A DNA stretch of 24,552 nucleotides from Ephemerocybe angulata (lineage: Eukaryota > Basidiomycota > Agaricomycetes > Agaricales > Psathyrellaceae), in assembly GCA_013368325.1 (NCBI GenBank), contig JAACJK010000200.1, forward strand, positions 1 to 24,552. Direction: 5' to 3'. The position numbers and the translations under genes were made by a program. Below, in pieces: positions 1-11,500 of this stretch. Below the pieces are notes generated by a model that worked only from the letters and a program-made list of their open reading frames with translations, was not told the origin of the DNA and ran no database searches. Every line of letters begins with the position of its first letter. Within the stretch, counting starts at the first letter, position 1.

Positions 1-2046
1 AGAAGATTAAATGTCTGTAGTATGTGACGGAGGTCAAGAGCGCAGATGCCCTTGAAGTAAGCCAGAACGTAACGTCGGGAACAGTGAATACAGAACTGTC
101 CATTGGGGACACCGAATCCGCATCCATGGGCCAGTCAGACGGGAAGGCCGTACCAGCAGCGCTTTGCCCTTCAGAGCACCTCGCACGCGTAAGTTTAATA
201 AACATTGCATGAGCTGGATTCTGACATATTGGAACAGTACTATATCTCGCCTATTTTACCATTGCAGCAACATGAAATCGCCCCGTTTACTCTTGCGCGC
301 GTGCGACTCACAGTCAATCGGCTATACATCATCGCTCAAATACATGTGCCTCACTTGAAAGCTGTTGCAGACCTTGCGCAATGGGCAGACTTCAAGACCA
401 GCTTCCTCGGCTGTGCGGTGAGTGACCAATCGATGCCTCCCTTGTATTTCGCTCATTCCGATTCGGACACCCGACAGGCTTTCTGGATTCTATGGTGGTA
501 CAATGCCTTGCTTCCTTGCCTATTTCTCGGTCTTTGGTGGGAGTACTTCACAGAGGTCTCTTTCCTTATCCCAGTGTTCAGGATCTTCGAACCCATCACG
601 CTCGAATTACCCAAGCGGACGAATTCAGCGATTCCTTGTCTACGAAGATATCCCCTACTTCCACCCTTGATATCAAGGAAGTATGGAGGCTGTACCGCCT
701 TGCGCGAACGGATTGGAAGAAGAAGTTTAAATCAACAAAGAAGCCCAGTGAAGTGAAGGCTGAGGAGTTTGGAGCTCAACCAAAGGATGATAGCGAGGGC
801 CTAGCTGAGTCGGAAGAAACTGAACCAGTCGAAGATGCAACCATCCTCGATGACCCTAATGAGACGAAGGAGTCGAAAGAACTTCGTCGGTGATACTACA
901 CGCTTTCACCGAAATCGCTGATTTCCACGAGCGAATGCGCAAGTCAGTGCTCTCTACTCCTCGAATCCACCTCTTCTCATTTCTGTCGATAGCATTGCAA
1001 TATGGCGCAACCCTGCTGCATCCAAGAGATATAGTGCGGTGAGCACCGCTTGAACCACTCGAGTTGTCGATGGCCAATCTAATGCTTACTGACTTCACAG
1101 GCTCTATTCATATTATTCCTCGTTACATCCTTGGTCCCCTGCCAAATATCTGGCAAAGGCGTCTATCTGGCTCTCGGTATCATCTTTTGGCACGTAATTC
1201 CAATCGCATGCGCCGTTGTCTCCGGAAGACAGGAGTCGGTGCGTCCAATGCAGCAACGAGACACATTGGATATTTCTCACCCATGGATCCCATAGCATAC
1301 CTCCACCGCTGGCAGACGTACCTACCGATGCTGAATATGCAATGAAGCTCATCTCCGAGCGGGTGGCAAAGGGACAAGACGTTCAGGCACTCTTCAGGCC
1401 GAAGCAAGTTCAGAAGGATAGTAAAAGGACCCCTCCACCACTCCACCAAGACCAGGGAAGCTCAGAAGGTTGGGCAAACTCATTGGAGAGGAAGGGTCCC
1501 GAGTTGCCCACATGACAGTTAGTTCTCGTTCCCTTCATCCTAGTATGGCGCTAATCATCGCATCACTGGCTCCTACAGTCACCTTCGATCGCTGCACACC
1601 CTCTGTTCTCGGGGGCCATGGCAATACTAGCGCCAGATGCGCATACGGACCTTCACAGTAAGTATATTTCAAGACAGCCTCATTCTGCGAAATAAACACT
1701 TCTAACTGGCTGGAAATTCTTCAGCTTACCCCGCCCAGCGTGGAACCCATCCCGGTTTGATCACCCTTACGATGAAACGCTTCCTCTTCACGCCGTCGTG
1801 ACCTCGTCGTCGAAGGTCGACATCGATATTAAGGCAATAACAGGCGTCAAGAAGAACGGGGTCCTCAGGGGCCTGCAGGTTTCATACCTGGATCCTGCGA
1901 CGCAGTCAGAGGTGGAGGAGAGGTTCCTCTGGATTAGCGGGAGAGATGAGTTGTTTACGAGGCTATCGGGCTCGGTAAGAGAAGTTGGAAGAACATATAG
2001 GTTTGGGTTCAGGTTTATATCTGGGATTTGGGGGACGGACTACTAA
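1..2046 (+). CDS. DUF3292-like multi-pass membrane protein, 5' partial, frame-disrupted
   Basis: The first exon appears to begin at about 21, after a TGTAG acceptor, so the gene starts upstream of the window. Likely introns are 189-267, 418-477, 1039-1100, 1239-1295 (CG|C, restoring an arginine) and 1658-1724. The product has a short acidic N-terminus, hydrophobic segments near 478-540 and 1101-1200, a charged linker, the block ADVPTDAEYAM near 1315, and a C-terminal GRAM/PH-like region (1725-2046) with GVKKNGVLRGL and FLWISGRDELF. From memory these blocks resemble the fungal DUF3292 family, which has no known function; this assignment is tentative. The frame must change near 540, 885, 1215, and probably again between about 1490 and 1740, so no single open model exists. 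Either the gene is decaying or the sequence has indels, as in its neighbours. Confidence 0.5.
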
Positions 2047-2196
2047 CCGGTAAAGTGCATTAGTGACAAATTGCCTTGTCATTGTTCTAAGAATATGATC
2101 TATGCCGTCAACCTCCTAACGAGTGGACATATTAAATCTTCTCAGAATATAAGACTGTCTCACCTGCTCCCCCTGCCAGGAGGCGGTAAATCCTCC

Positions 2197-2205
2197 CGTA
2201 TAAGT
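2197..2205 (+). promoter_or_regulatory. Candidate TATA element of the aldo-keto reductase
   Basis: A GTATAAGTA sequence lies about 55 nt before the reductase ATG, inside a short CT-rich leader. The position fits a TATA box with a very short 5' UTR. It is a single motif match and may be coincidental. Confidence 0.3.
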
Positions 2206-2253
2206 ATCTGGAGGACATCCACAAGTTCCAACTCACCAAGCGACCTCCGCAAC

Positions 2254-3512
2254 ATGTCCACTACTCACTTACGATCAAATCCAGCGTCCGCCTTTCCTCA
2301 GGTACGGCAATCTCAGGCTTGTTTGCCAGCGCTTGATGCGGCCGGGCATGACGGACGGGCGCTAATCTTAAAGTATTGGCGAAACAGGCTATCTTCTTCC
2401 CTTCTGGGCTTTGGCGTGTACCGGAACACCCAGCGGGCGAAGGAAAGCGTGCTCGAGGCCTTTCGAGCTGGGTACAGACATGTGGATTCGGCGCAGACGT
2501 ACAGGAACGAAGTCGATGTGGGGGATGCGGTGAGGGAGAGCGGTATCCCGCGAGAGGAGGTGTTTATCAGTTAGTGGGGCTGTTGGCGAGCTGTACTTTG
2601 GGGATGGGGCGACTGTTGATTGCAGCTACCAAATTGGGTCGAGCTCCCATGGGTATGCGAATACCGTCAGGGGTGTTGACGAGTCTTTGAAGCGATTCAA
2701 GTTCGGTGAGGACGTTTCTTAGTATTCGTGCGTTTAATATGGTTCTGACAGAGACCTTCATAGACTATGTCGACCTCTTTCTGATTCATGACCCTCTCTC
2801 TGGGAAGGCTAAGCGCTTGGAGACGTACAAAGCGCTCCTTGAAGCCAAACAAGCTGGCAAGATTCGATCCGTTGGGGTATCCAACTAGTGGGCTCCGCAC
2901 ATGATATGTATGAACCTTGGCTGACTTGGGTACCTGTTTATCTTCAGTGGAGTCCACCACCTCGAGGAGATTAAGGGTGCGGGGTACGAGAAGCCCTCTG
3001 TGAACCAGATCGAGGTGAGAATTTCAGTTCCTCAAAGACAACACATTCATGGTCATATGTATAGTTGCACCCATTTGCCAGCAGAAGCCCATTGTCAAGT
3101 ACTGCCAAGAGAACAGCATAGTCGTTGAGGCATATTGCCCCCTCATCGAAGGTCGGATGGACCATCCTGTTATCCAGGAGATCGCAAAGAAAGTAAGGAC
3201 CCACTGAGCCTTGATATCTCCGGTCAAAGGCTAACACCTACCCCATAGCTTAAGCGCGACCCTGCACAGGTTCTTATCCGTTGGTCTTTACAGAAGGGGT
3301 ATGTGGAAGCCTATACCAGGACCCATACATATCATTGACGGGAATCCCGCGACAGATTCGTTCCCCTACCTAAGAGCGCGACCCCGTCGAGAATCAGATC
3401 GAATGCTGACGTCTTCAGCTTTGAGCTATCCAAGGAGGATATGGACAAGCTCGACGGGCTGGACAAAGGGTCAGACGGTGCGGTTAGCTGGAACCCTGTC
3501 GATGCGGCATGA
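2254..3512 (+). CDS. Aldo-keto reductase, NADPH-dependent
   Basis: Cytosolic oxidoreductase of the AKR superfamily (TIM barrel), expected to reduce aldehydes or ketones with NADPH; the substrate cannot be told. Exons: 2254-2301, 2374-2573, 2626-2705, 2752-2887, 2948-3014, 3065-3192, 3249-3298, 3356-3512. Visible motifs are LGFGVYRN, the catalytic Asp and Tyr in DSAQTYRNE, the IDYVDLFLIHDP strand, GVSNYGVHHLEEI (the TAT codon is completed across the intron at 2888), SVNQIE, and the cofactor motif PLPKSATPSRIRSNADVF. All splice phases agree except exon 3065-3192. There the conserved stretch starting LHPF loses frame for lack of one base in the T run at 3074-3076 (128 nt where 129 is needed). 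A gene finder may instead skip to the acceptor at about 3084 and delete that motif. The extreme N-terminus is poorly conserved and its first intron is uncertain. Confidence 0.88.
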
Positions 3513-4228
3513 GCGCCACAGATGTCCGAGTCGACAACAGTATACTTCCTGTCCTATGATATCTGACAAGAAGATTGTCGGCCAACCTCGACAATAGAGA
3601 CTGATTTCTCAATCATAAATGTTGAGTTGCGCTCATGTTGTGCACATTATACATACATTGAGGCTTGAGGGTCACACAGGTTTGCCAGTAAGCCCCGTCT
3701 GGACTTTTTCCAACAGCGAGCATGGGTGAATCGTCGGGAAAAGGGTGCCCCGGCCCGACATTAGGATGACAGGCGCTTCTCTGCTTGGCCTTCCTCCTCA
3801 CCTTGGTTCCGACGCTGATCATGCCATCAATACTGTGCCTCCTCTTTGGCTAGTATTGGCTGCACCAACGTCTGCCTTCAGTACACACAATGTAGAATGC
3901 CCATTCACTGGTCTCGATTCCAAGTTGAAGCGTCTTTGCTGGCCATGGATAAACTGTACCACAGGGATGTTTTCTGCTTGGTTGCAGATCCTTCAATTTC
4001 AGGTGTGGGTTCTTGATTGCGCCCTTTTGTGACAGGACATTGACTGAGAAGTTGCTTCGGTCGGGCCCGTTTGTGCATGGGTCCTACTGTATCTATGATT
4101 CTCTGTGCTACTTCAGGGTCCCCCTTCCTCTCTCCTCTACCTTCCTACCAATCGACCTGTATCTTGTTTCTTGACCCATCTTGACACCCAAGGCCCCAAC
4201 GTTTGGAGGCGCCTCCAATTCATTCACT
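3513..4228. other. Intergenic region, reductase 3' end to rec8 promoter
   Basis: About 716 nt without a convincing gene. Open frames on both strands are short, lack recognisable motifs and do not splice into neighbours. The last 150 nt are rich in C and T, as is usual just upstream of basidiomycete start codons, and probably hold the rec8 promoter and leader. Confidence 0.6.
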
Positions 4229-7200
4229 ATGTTCTTCACTCAAGAACTCCTTGCGCGTCGAGACAGTGGGTTCGGCCTGCTGTGGTACGCGTCCTAGCTG
4301 GAGCACCCCTCGTATCCCTGACTAGATAATGCGCAGGCTCGCAGCTACTCTTGGGTCGAAGTCGTCGTTCAAGAAGCTGCCAAAACGCTCGGTACTCGTG
4401 GCTGATATCTCTAAGTTATGCGACCTCATTGTTCAGCCTGCTGAGCCACTTGCGCTGAGGTTGTCGAGTAATTTGATGTTTGGGGTCGTGAGGTCAGCAT
4501 TGTTGTCTATCTTCCTACTTTGATACTGATTGGTAGCATATAAAGGGTGTACAAAGGTGAGGCACTGAGGGACCTCACCTCGCGCCGCGCGCTAATTGCA
4601 TTTGACGCGACGCGACGTAGTGAAGCAAGAAATACTCTTGACAGACGTGACGAGCTGCGTCACATCGCTGAAGAAAGTCGTGATGGAAATGAACACCAAA
4701 GTTCTGGATGCGCAGCTGCAGATGGCGCAGACCTCCGTGAGGTGACCATAACATGGCTCTCTTCCTAGACGCGTGAATACTGATCACTATATGCTCTGAG
4801 CGAAGGCCGTCTACTGTAACCCTTGTTCCCGATTCTCGATCAGCGCATTTAGTGGATTACGATGCGTTCGTTGAAGTATGTAATAGAGTCGACTTCCCTT
4901 GGCTCTCCTATGAGTAGACCGCTTACCTCGATGCATATGTTAGGACTGGGATGAATACCTGAACATCCTAGACGGTAGAATCACACTTACCCTACTCTCA
5001 AAAGCATACCACTCATCGTTATACAGACAAGCACGCGTCGAAGAAACGCTCCGAGGAATCTGACTCTGACGAGTTCGACCCTGCTCACCCCAACAAGAAG
5101 AAAGGCAAGACCTCCAAGCCCAAGCCCGGCCAACCCGCAGTCGAAGACGTCCGCACCAGAGACCCGCACACCCTCATGGAGAACCACGAGCACCTTCTCT
5201 CTGCGACCTTCGACCTCTCCTTCAACGCCGGGGACTTGAGCGGCGGAGCGCTCGCTCGCGGGGGCGGTGGTGCCTCGTCTTCTCAGAACGACGCCGCGTT
5301 CGATTTTGATGAGAACCCTTTCATCCTTTCGGACGGGCTTGACCTTGGAGGGGAGGGCTTCATGCTCGGAGACGAGCTCGCGAAGGAGCTGGGCTGGGGC
5401 TCTCCCGCTAAAAGTGTCAGAGGGTAGGTAATCTTTCCTATGGCATTCCTTTGGAGTAAATAGGTGGACCACCAGTGCTGATAGACGCTCCCTAGGCAGA
5501 GGAACAGCGACGCGTTGCAGATAGACTTTGAAGGCGGCGGAAACGATGTAGGGTTTGGCAACGATTTCGAGTTCAATGTGGGAGGAGACGATTTAGGCGC
5601 TGGTGGGCCACAACCTGGAACGCCGAATTCGGCCCGACGGTTTTCTAGGACGCCGAGTCGAAATAGCCGCCCGGTACGCGCCCATCTCTTCCGTACCCCC
5701 ACCATGCCTGCTGACCACCTGCCCTCCACTATAGCGCAGCGCGAATAAAGGTAAGTGTCATCGAGCTGCTGCAGCTGTCGCTGCCTAACCATGTTCGCTA
5801 GAAAACGTCTACCCGCGCAACACCCCGGGATCTCGCCAAGGGTCTGTGCTTTCCAACCGCGCGCCGAGCCCGGCCAACTCCTTTGGCAAGCTCTTCCTAT
5901 CGCAGGACCAGCAGGATTTCCTCGGTACTCCTCTGAGGGAGATAACTCCTGCTGCGGAGAACGGTAAGCAGGTGGGCCCGAAGGTCCCTTCGAAGAAACG
6001 CACGCGTCTTTTGTTAGACGCCCGGACGGAGTTGACCGACGAGGAGCTCAAGGTGCGAGGTTGAACGGGGATGTAGAGTTAAGCGGAAACTGAAATATCC
6101 TAGGTTGCTAGAGGGCAGTACCTCGAGTTCCAGAATGAGCTTAAACGCGATATGTTGAAGAAGAAGTTGGAGAAAGACGGCGCGAAACTCGTCGAGGACC
6201 TTACCTCTGGCGTTCCCAAAGAGAGTGAGTTCCTGTAGTACTTTACAACCCATTCGCTAAACACGTTATTACCTAGTTCAAGAGCCCTCATTGATGGATT
6301 TCTGGCAAGCGAACTTCAAAGTTCAGCTTGAGTCGCGCTCGGGCCTGCTCACCATCCACACGGAGGGCCCAAGTAAGCCAGCGAGAAAGAAGAAACGACT
6401 GAGCACTATCGCAGAGGACGATGCGCCTATCGAGCCGGAAGTCCAGGTGAGTTTTGGGAGGGTTCGAGCAAGAGGCGGGGGATATGGGTATGATGATGGA
6501 TTACGATGGGGGTAAGCGCGACGTCCTCTTCATATGGCAGCTTGACTGAGCCTGAGTTGGTAGGCCAACATGGCTTTGACGGGTTACAAGACGACTTCAA
6601 TGCCGCTCCCCAGGAAAACGCACACCGAGCCTCCTCCGAGGTAAGCATATCGCTCTCTTCGCCTTCCCCTTTCTCCTCTAATACAACAAACATTGCAGGA
6701 GCCCGGTCAAGCGCGTAGAAACTCGCGTCCCAGCTCAGTCTTTGGCGGAGACTTCGATTTCGAATTTGGCGCCCAGCAGAAAGACTCCGGCGGCCCTGGA
6801 TCGCAGCGCAGCTCCCTCTTCCCTTGGGACAACGCGGGCCCCAGTTCCTCCAGCGCCAACCCGGGACTCGGGGATGATATCAACGACAACAACATTCCGA
6901 TCGACCATGTTGAGATTCGTTTGCGGGGGAGCTCCAGGAGCAGGAAGAGCTCTGTTGCTCCGAGCCAGGTCGGCGGGGTGGCGGGCCCTGGCTTCTCCCC
7001 GATTGTGATTAATGGAACCCCGGCTCCGATGGATGTGGATTTTGAGTTAATGGTGAGTCTAGGCTGTCTAGCGCCAGTTGATTGCGCTTGTGGCTGGGGC
7101 TAAAGTATTATGCGTAGTCGGGGAACAGGCGCCGCCCCGGGAGAGACGCAGGAGGAGACCCAGAAGTCGGAAGTACATCTCGCGACCTTGGAACGGAACT

Positions 7201-7539
7201 CGTTTAACTTCTTGGAGTGAGTGGAATACCCTGAGTTGTAATTATGTGCCTTGCCACTGATGAATATGTGGTGTAGGTACGCGAAGATGCAGTACAGGTC
7301 GCTTCAGGAAGGAGGGAGACTGACCTTCGATATGGTTGTGCCTCGGGATACGAGTACTCGACACGTCGCCTCTGCTGCCTTCTACCACTGCCTAGGTGCG
7401 TTAAGCCTTTGATAATCCGGAGAATGGATGGCTGATGTGCGGTGCTCCTTGGACAGTCTTGGCCACGAAGGACTTCGTTCGGCTTGAACAGCCCGAGCCA
7501 TATGAGGCTATGGTTATCGAGATTCTGAACATTGCTTGA
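4229..7539 (+). CDS. rec8: Meiotic cohesin kleisin subunit Rec8
   Basis: Rec8 closes the cohesin ring between Smc1 and Smc3 on meiotic chromosomes. The N-terminus (MFFTQELLARR, then WLAATLGSKSSFKKLPKRSV and PLALRLSSNLMFGVVRVYK) is typical of Rec8 rather than mitotic Rad21. A long acidic, Ser/Pro-rich middle follows, and a C-terminal winged-helix domain ends in IEILNIA. Exons: 4229-4284, 4337-4492, 4546-4556, 4621-4741, 4806-4875, 4944-4974, 5027-5423, 5496-5673, 5735-5750, 5802-6052, 6104-6224, 6277-6511, 6564-6640, 6699-7052, 7118-7216, 7277-7395, 7457-7539. Two exons are micro-exons of 11 and 16 nt. Splice phases agree everywhere except 6277-6511 and 7118-7216, each one base too long, at the T/G runs near 6452-6462 and GGGG at 7120-7123. 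The corrected length would be about 790 residues. Confidence 0.9.
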
Positions 7540-7755
7540 GCTGAATTAATCAAAGAGCGGTCTACGAGGTGTTACGATGTGTAAATGGCAGCCTTGTAAA
7601 AGTAAATCTTCACTGTGCTTTTTGTAAGCTTTCGTAAGGGCTCAAGCAAGTCCCTATCTGCACATGCCCATATCTGCACAAGCCCCTGTTTGCACAAGCG
7701 CCCAGCCGGAGATAAGATCAGATTGAACGGCCGTACGAGAAACGCTGAAATTGTT
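7540..7755. other. rec8 3' flank up to the retrotransposon
   Basis: About 216 nt holding the rec8 3' UTR and terminator region. Near 7655-7700 there are imperfect short repeats of the type CTGCACA/CAAGCCC. I see no gene. Confidence 0.6.
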
Positions 7756-7979
7756 ATCTATGTAGCTGTATGCGCGTGATTGAGCCATGTGGGTAAACCG
7801 AATCAGCATGAACATGTATAGGCTACCTAAGATAACATACAGCAACAGACGATCAGGCTCAATACAGAAGTTCGGTGGATACCAAGTGTATCCGACGATT
7901 TTTGGGTGCAAATCCCGGAGGGATTGCGACTCGAAACTCTTGACTGAGTCTGCGAGATGTCCAGAACCTGAGTGGCACA
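7756..7979 (-). repeat. Split direct repeat B2 (element 3' end)
   Basis: This is the outer B copy. It ends at the GAT core (plus-strand ATC, 7756-7758), after which rec8 flanking sequence resumes. Confidence 0.93.
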
Positions 7980-8053
7980 GGGTGGGTGGGACAACTCGAA
8001 GCACAAGGCACAGACAAGAGCGTCGAGTGACAGACAGAGGGATGGTGGGCGGG
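7980..8053 (-). other. Unique spacer between A2 and B2
   Basis: A 74-nt stretch, purine-rich on the plus strand (GGGTGGGTGGG at its start), present only once in the window. A2 and B2 are therefore not contiguous in this element. Confidence 0.7.
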
Positions 8054-8203
8054 GAAAAGAAAAGCAGAGTGAGCGAAATACTGCGGTTGATGCAGATTTC
8101 GCGGCGTGGAGAGAGGCAAGAAGGGTTCGCCTCTCTCCCGCTTTGTCAGCACATAGACGACCTGCTCGGTTCGTCTCATGCTTCAACTCCCGAGAGAACA
8201 ATC
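8054..8203 (-). repeat. Split direct repeat A2
   Basis: The second copy of the 150-nt A repeat, joined head to tail to B1. The B1/A2 junction is the internal template from which element termini can be regenerated in this class. The hairpin of A1 recurs at 8108-8117 with 8129-8138. Confidence 0.95.
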
Positions 8204-8424
8204 TATGTAGCTGTATGCGCGTGATTGAGCCATGTGGGTAAACCGAATCAGCATGAACATGTATAGGCTACCTAAGATAACATACAGCAACAGACGATCA
8301 GGCTCAATACAGAAGTTCGGTGGATACCAAGTGTATCCGACGATTTTTGGGTGCAAATCCCGGAGGGATTGCGACTCGAAACTCTTGACTGAGTCTGCGA
8401 GATGTCCAGAACCTGAGTGGCACA
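8201..8424 (-). repeat. Split direct repeat B1
   Basis: This 224-nt segment is identical to 7756-7979. It begins 77 nt beyond the recombinase stop codon and runs directly into A2, sharing three bases (8201-8203, GAT on the minus strand). Confidence 0.95.
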
Positions 8425-8501
8425 CCCGGGTGCATAGGAGAGCAGCGACGCGTAGAACGAAGTAAGACATCCCGCTAACCAACAGGAGCAGCACGACGCA
8501 C

Positions 8502-11500
8502 CTAACGAACACGGGACGGCATGGTAATCCGCAGAAACGGCTCCAGAATTGGCGAAGCCTGAATATACGGCGCCAAGATGTTCGCATGCTGGCGCAGGTA
8601 CAGCGTGAAGGCATCGCTGGCCCAGCGCCCGATGTTCTTGACCACGTCGAAGGGCACGCCCCGGAGGAGGTACTCCAACACGCCTCCAACGCGCAGCCCG
8701 TGACCCTTCAGGAGCTCAATCTCTGCAGCCTTGCAGACCTCAGCGATGCGGTCGTCGAAAGCTTTGCGCGAAAGCGGGCGGAAGCCCTTCTTGGGATGGA
8801 CCCAGGAAAAAAGGTGATGCTGCGGGCCCGGAGCGTTCACCGACAGATGATTTGCCATAGCCCAGGCCGGATCCGCATCCCCCTCCTGCGGGGACCACTG
8901 AACCGTTTCGCCTGTTGCACACGTCTTCGACCACGGGAGCTTGAAGGACGTCACAGGGAGTCCAAGTCTGCCGGAAGCCGGATCGGTGGACATAGCAGCC
9001 CGGCACACGTACCGAGCCGACCCCAGCTGCTTCCACTTGGTGAGGCTGGGAACCGTGAACTCGCCCAACCGAGCGACGGACCAAAAGGTGGTGGTGAGGC
9101 AGGCGAAAACAGCCGCGTCCAGCGAGGTCGACAGATTGAGGTGCTGGCGGATTGTGGATATAATGGCAGGGGTGTACGGCGCACGCTTCGGCTTCTTCGA
9201 CTTTGGTGGAGCCAGGCGGGCACCTGCAGTGAGAGCAGCCGACATCCTAGTCTCGTCGGCGGACCACGCCAAGCCGTGAAGAGTATGCCAGGCCTTGATA
9301 CCGAAGTAGTAGTTCTTCAGCGTCGAGCCCGAGTAGGAGCCCGCACACACCGAGATGAACTCCAAAAGAAGGGCCTCACTCGCAGGCCCGCGCAACGACT
9401 CCGGTACCGGTGGCTCCTTCCTATCACAAAAAAGGTGGAATGCAAGCAGACCCGCGCCGTAGGTACTCTGAGTCGAGGGAGCCCATGCGTGAGACAGCAC
9501 GCCGTGGATGCGCCGGACCTGCTCTGCAGCAGAGCCATCGTCCTGAGGCACGGAGCTAGATACCGGAAACAGTTAGCATGCAGCCACGGGCATAAACACA
9601 GAACAGCGCGGCATACCGAAACGGACGCCACAGCAAAAGGCGCTCCTCTGACAGGCAGTGCGGACGCAGTGGAGAAACCGCCGGTGTCAACATCGAGTCG
9701 TATGCCTTAGGCACCGAGGTCGAGGGCCCAGGCAACGGAGCAGCAGCAGCCAGCGTGAAAGGTCTAGTGTTCCTCGAGTGCAAGCCCCATGGCGTCTCGC
9801 TCATGGGCAGTACCGTCCTCGATGCCATCCGCTGCGCTGTGACAGAAATCACGGATGGGCTTGGCAGCTGCAGCCGGATAGCGTCCCTCCCGGAACAACC
9901 GAAGTTCAATGGGCGTGTAGGGGAGGGAGGCGTCAACAATGAAGCGAGAGAGGGAGGCGTCGAGCGGAACGGGAGGGAGGAGAAGTGACTGGGGAGGTAG
10001 ATGCCTCTGGAGGGCGCGTCGGCAGGGTTATCAGCGCTCCGCACGTAGGCCGGGTGGATGCAGTCGATGCGCCCAGCACCTCTGATAAAGTCGTGGATAC
10101 GCCGAAACACCCCATTGACCGCAGAGTTCCGACTGCGTCCGTTCTTCCATCCTCCAACAACTCCTGCATTGTCACCGTAGAGCCGGAGGTGCTGGTAATC
10201 GGGATAGGCGGCGCACGTGGCAGCAACGAGGAGCTCAAAACCGACCGCCTCAGCCCATCCAATGTCCCGCTGGCCGTCCAAAGTCTGCCACCCTGGGATG
10301 AGCCTCCAGGCACGCCAGCGGTCGCCGATGGTGATCCCGATTCCAATGCCAGAGCTTGCGTCAGAGTAAGCGGCGACGTCGTGGACAGTGAAAGGAGGGG
10401 GAATGGGGCGCGAGAGGGACCCGGTGGCGAGGCAGCTGTCCCACCAGTCGAGGTCTGCAGCGACTGTCCGAGGTGCGTGGCGAGCAGCATGTGGACTCGC
10501 ACTGGCGAGGCCGAGCATGGTCTCCAGTCCGGTGAGGTACGCTCGTCCTTCGGTGATAACCAGGCAGGTGTGAAGGAGCTTACCGTACAACCGCTGGACA
10601 TCCTCCAGGGTGTGAGTCTTGGAAGACCGCCAGTCCGCGATCGCAGCACGATATTTCTCGCGTTTCGCAGGGGTAAGGGAGACCGTCCGAGCGTCGAGAT
10701 CCCACCACATCCCAGTATACTCCGCTGCCGAGCTGAAAGGCCTGTCCTTCGAGCGCTCCCACACAAAACCGAGGTCCGTCGAAAGGTCGTCGATATCACT
10801 GAATGCATACGTGAACTTCGCATCCTCCGCTGAACGAGAGGAGGAGCCCGAGAGGTCCTGCAGAGGAAACGCACAATCCTCGTGCATCTCATGAGTCCCG
10901 CCTCCCGAAACCTGACCAGCATCCCACCACAAACGCCCGCGCTCATGAATACAACCCCGCTCCCGAGCGTTCCTAGCCCAACCTGCACGCAACGCGTTAT
11001 ACTCCTCCAGATAGCGGCGAAGTATCCGGAGAAAGAAGTGGTCATCGACCCACTTCCCGACCGGCCCCATACCCCGCGCGCGCACGATGTCGCACGCCGC
11101 ATCGTCGAGCTGGCCGTGAACTCCTCCAGACGAAACTGTCCCGAAAGCGGCCGCAGTGTCGAGGGCAATCCTCCCATCGCGCAACCGAACCGCCGCAGCC
11201 GCCCACTGAGACGGGTGTAGGGGAACGGTACGGAAGGCTTCAGCAACATCCCGAATGGCGATTTGAGAGCCAGGAGGAAGCTGGGAGATGAGTAGGAAAA
11301 GGACAGTGAACGTACCCCACGTGCATGGAAACTGGGAAGAGTCGATGAAGGAATTGACGGAGGGAGAGGGGAAGGGACGAGAGATCTTGAGGGGGAATGA
11401 GAAGTTCTGGATGGGGCGGAATTTTCCTGGTCTTCCAGGTTTTGGTATGATGGAGAAGGGCGACGTCTGGAAGGGACCGATAAGGGCCAGAGCGTCTGCC

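Noticed and set aside
214..267. Coding-looking stretch LDSDILEQYY inside the second intron of the first gene
   Set aside because: It would need a 25-nt intron, below any plausible size; the 79-nt intron 189-267 has a CTGAC branch site and keeps phase. Kept only as a doubt.
2885..2890. In-frame TAG apparently truncating the aldo-keto reductase after GVSN
   Set aside because: A donor overlaps it; splicing 2888-2947 turns TA|T into a tyrosine codon and restores GVSNYGVHHLEEI.
3613..3822. Minus-strand 69-codon open frame downstream of the reductase
   Set aside because: Short, no motif, no splice partner, no clear start context.
7827..8241. Several 100-145-codon open frames on both strands within the A2/B2 repeats
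   Set aside because: They arise from non-coding repeat sequence duplicated elsewhere in the element, show no domain, and lie beyond the pol stop codon.
7756..8424. Direct repeats considered as LTRs or a tandem duplication of host sequence
   Set aside because: Both B copies lie on the same side of the ORFs and the A copies are interleaved with them; order, shared core and recombinase fit split direct repeats, not LTRs.
8586..9710. 374-codon plus-strand open frame antisense to the recombinase
   Set aside because: No recognisable domain and an exact antisense of a well-supported recombinase; likewise the 282-codon frame at 9985-10833.
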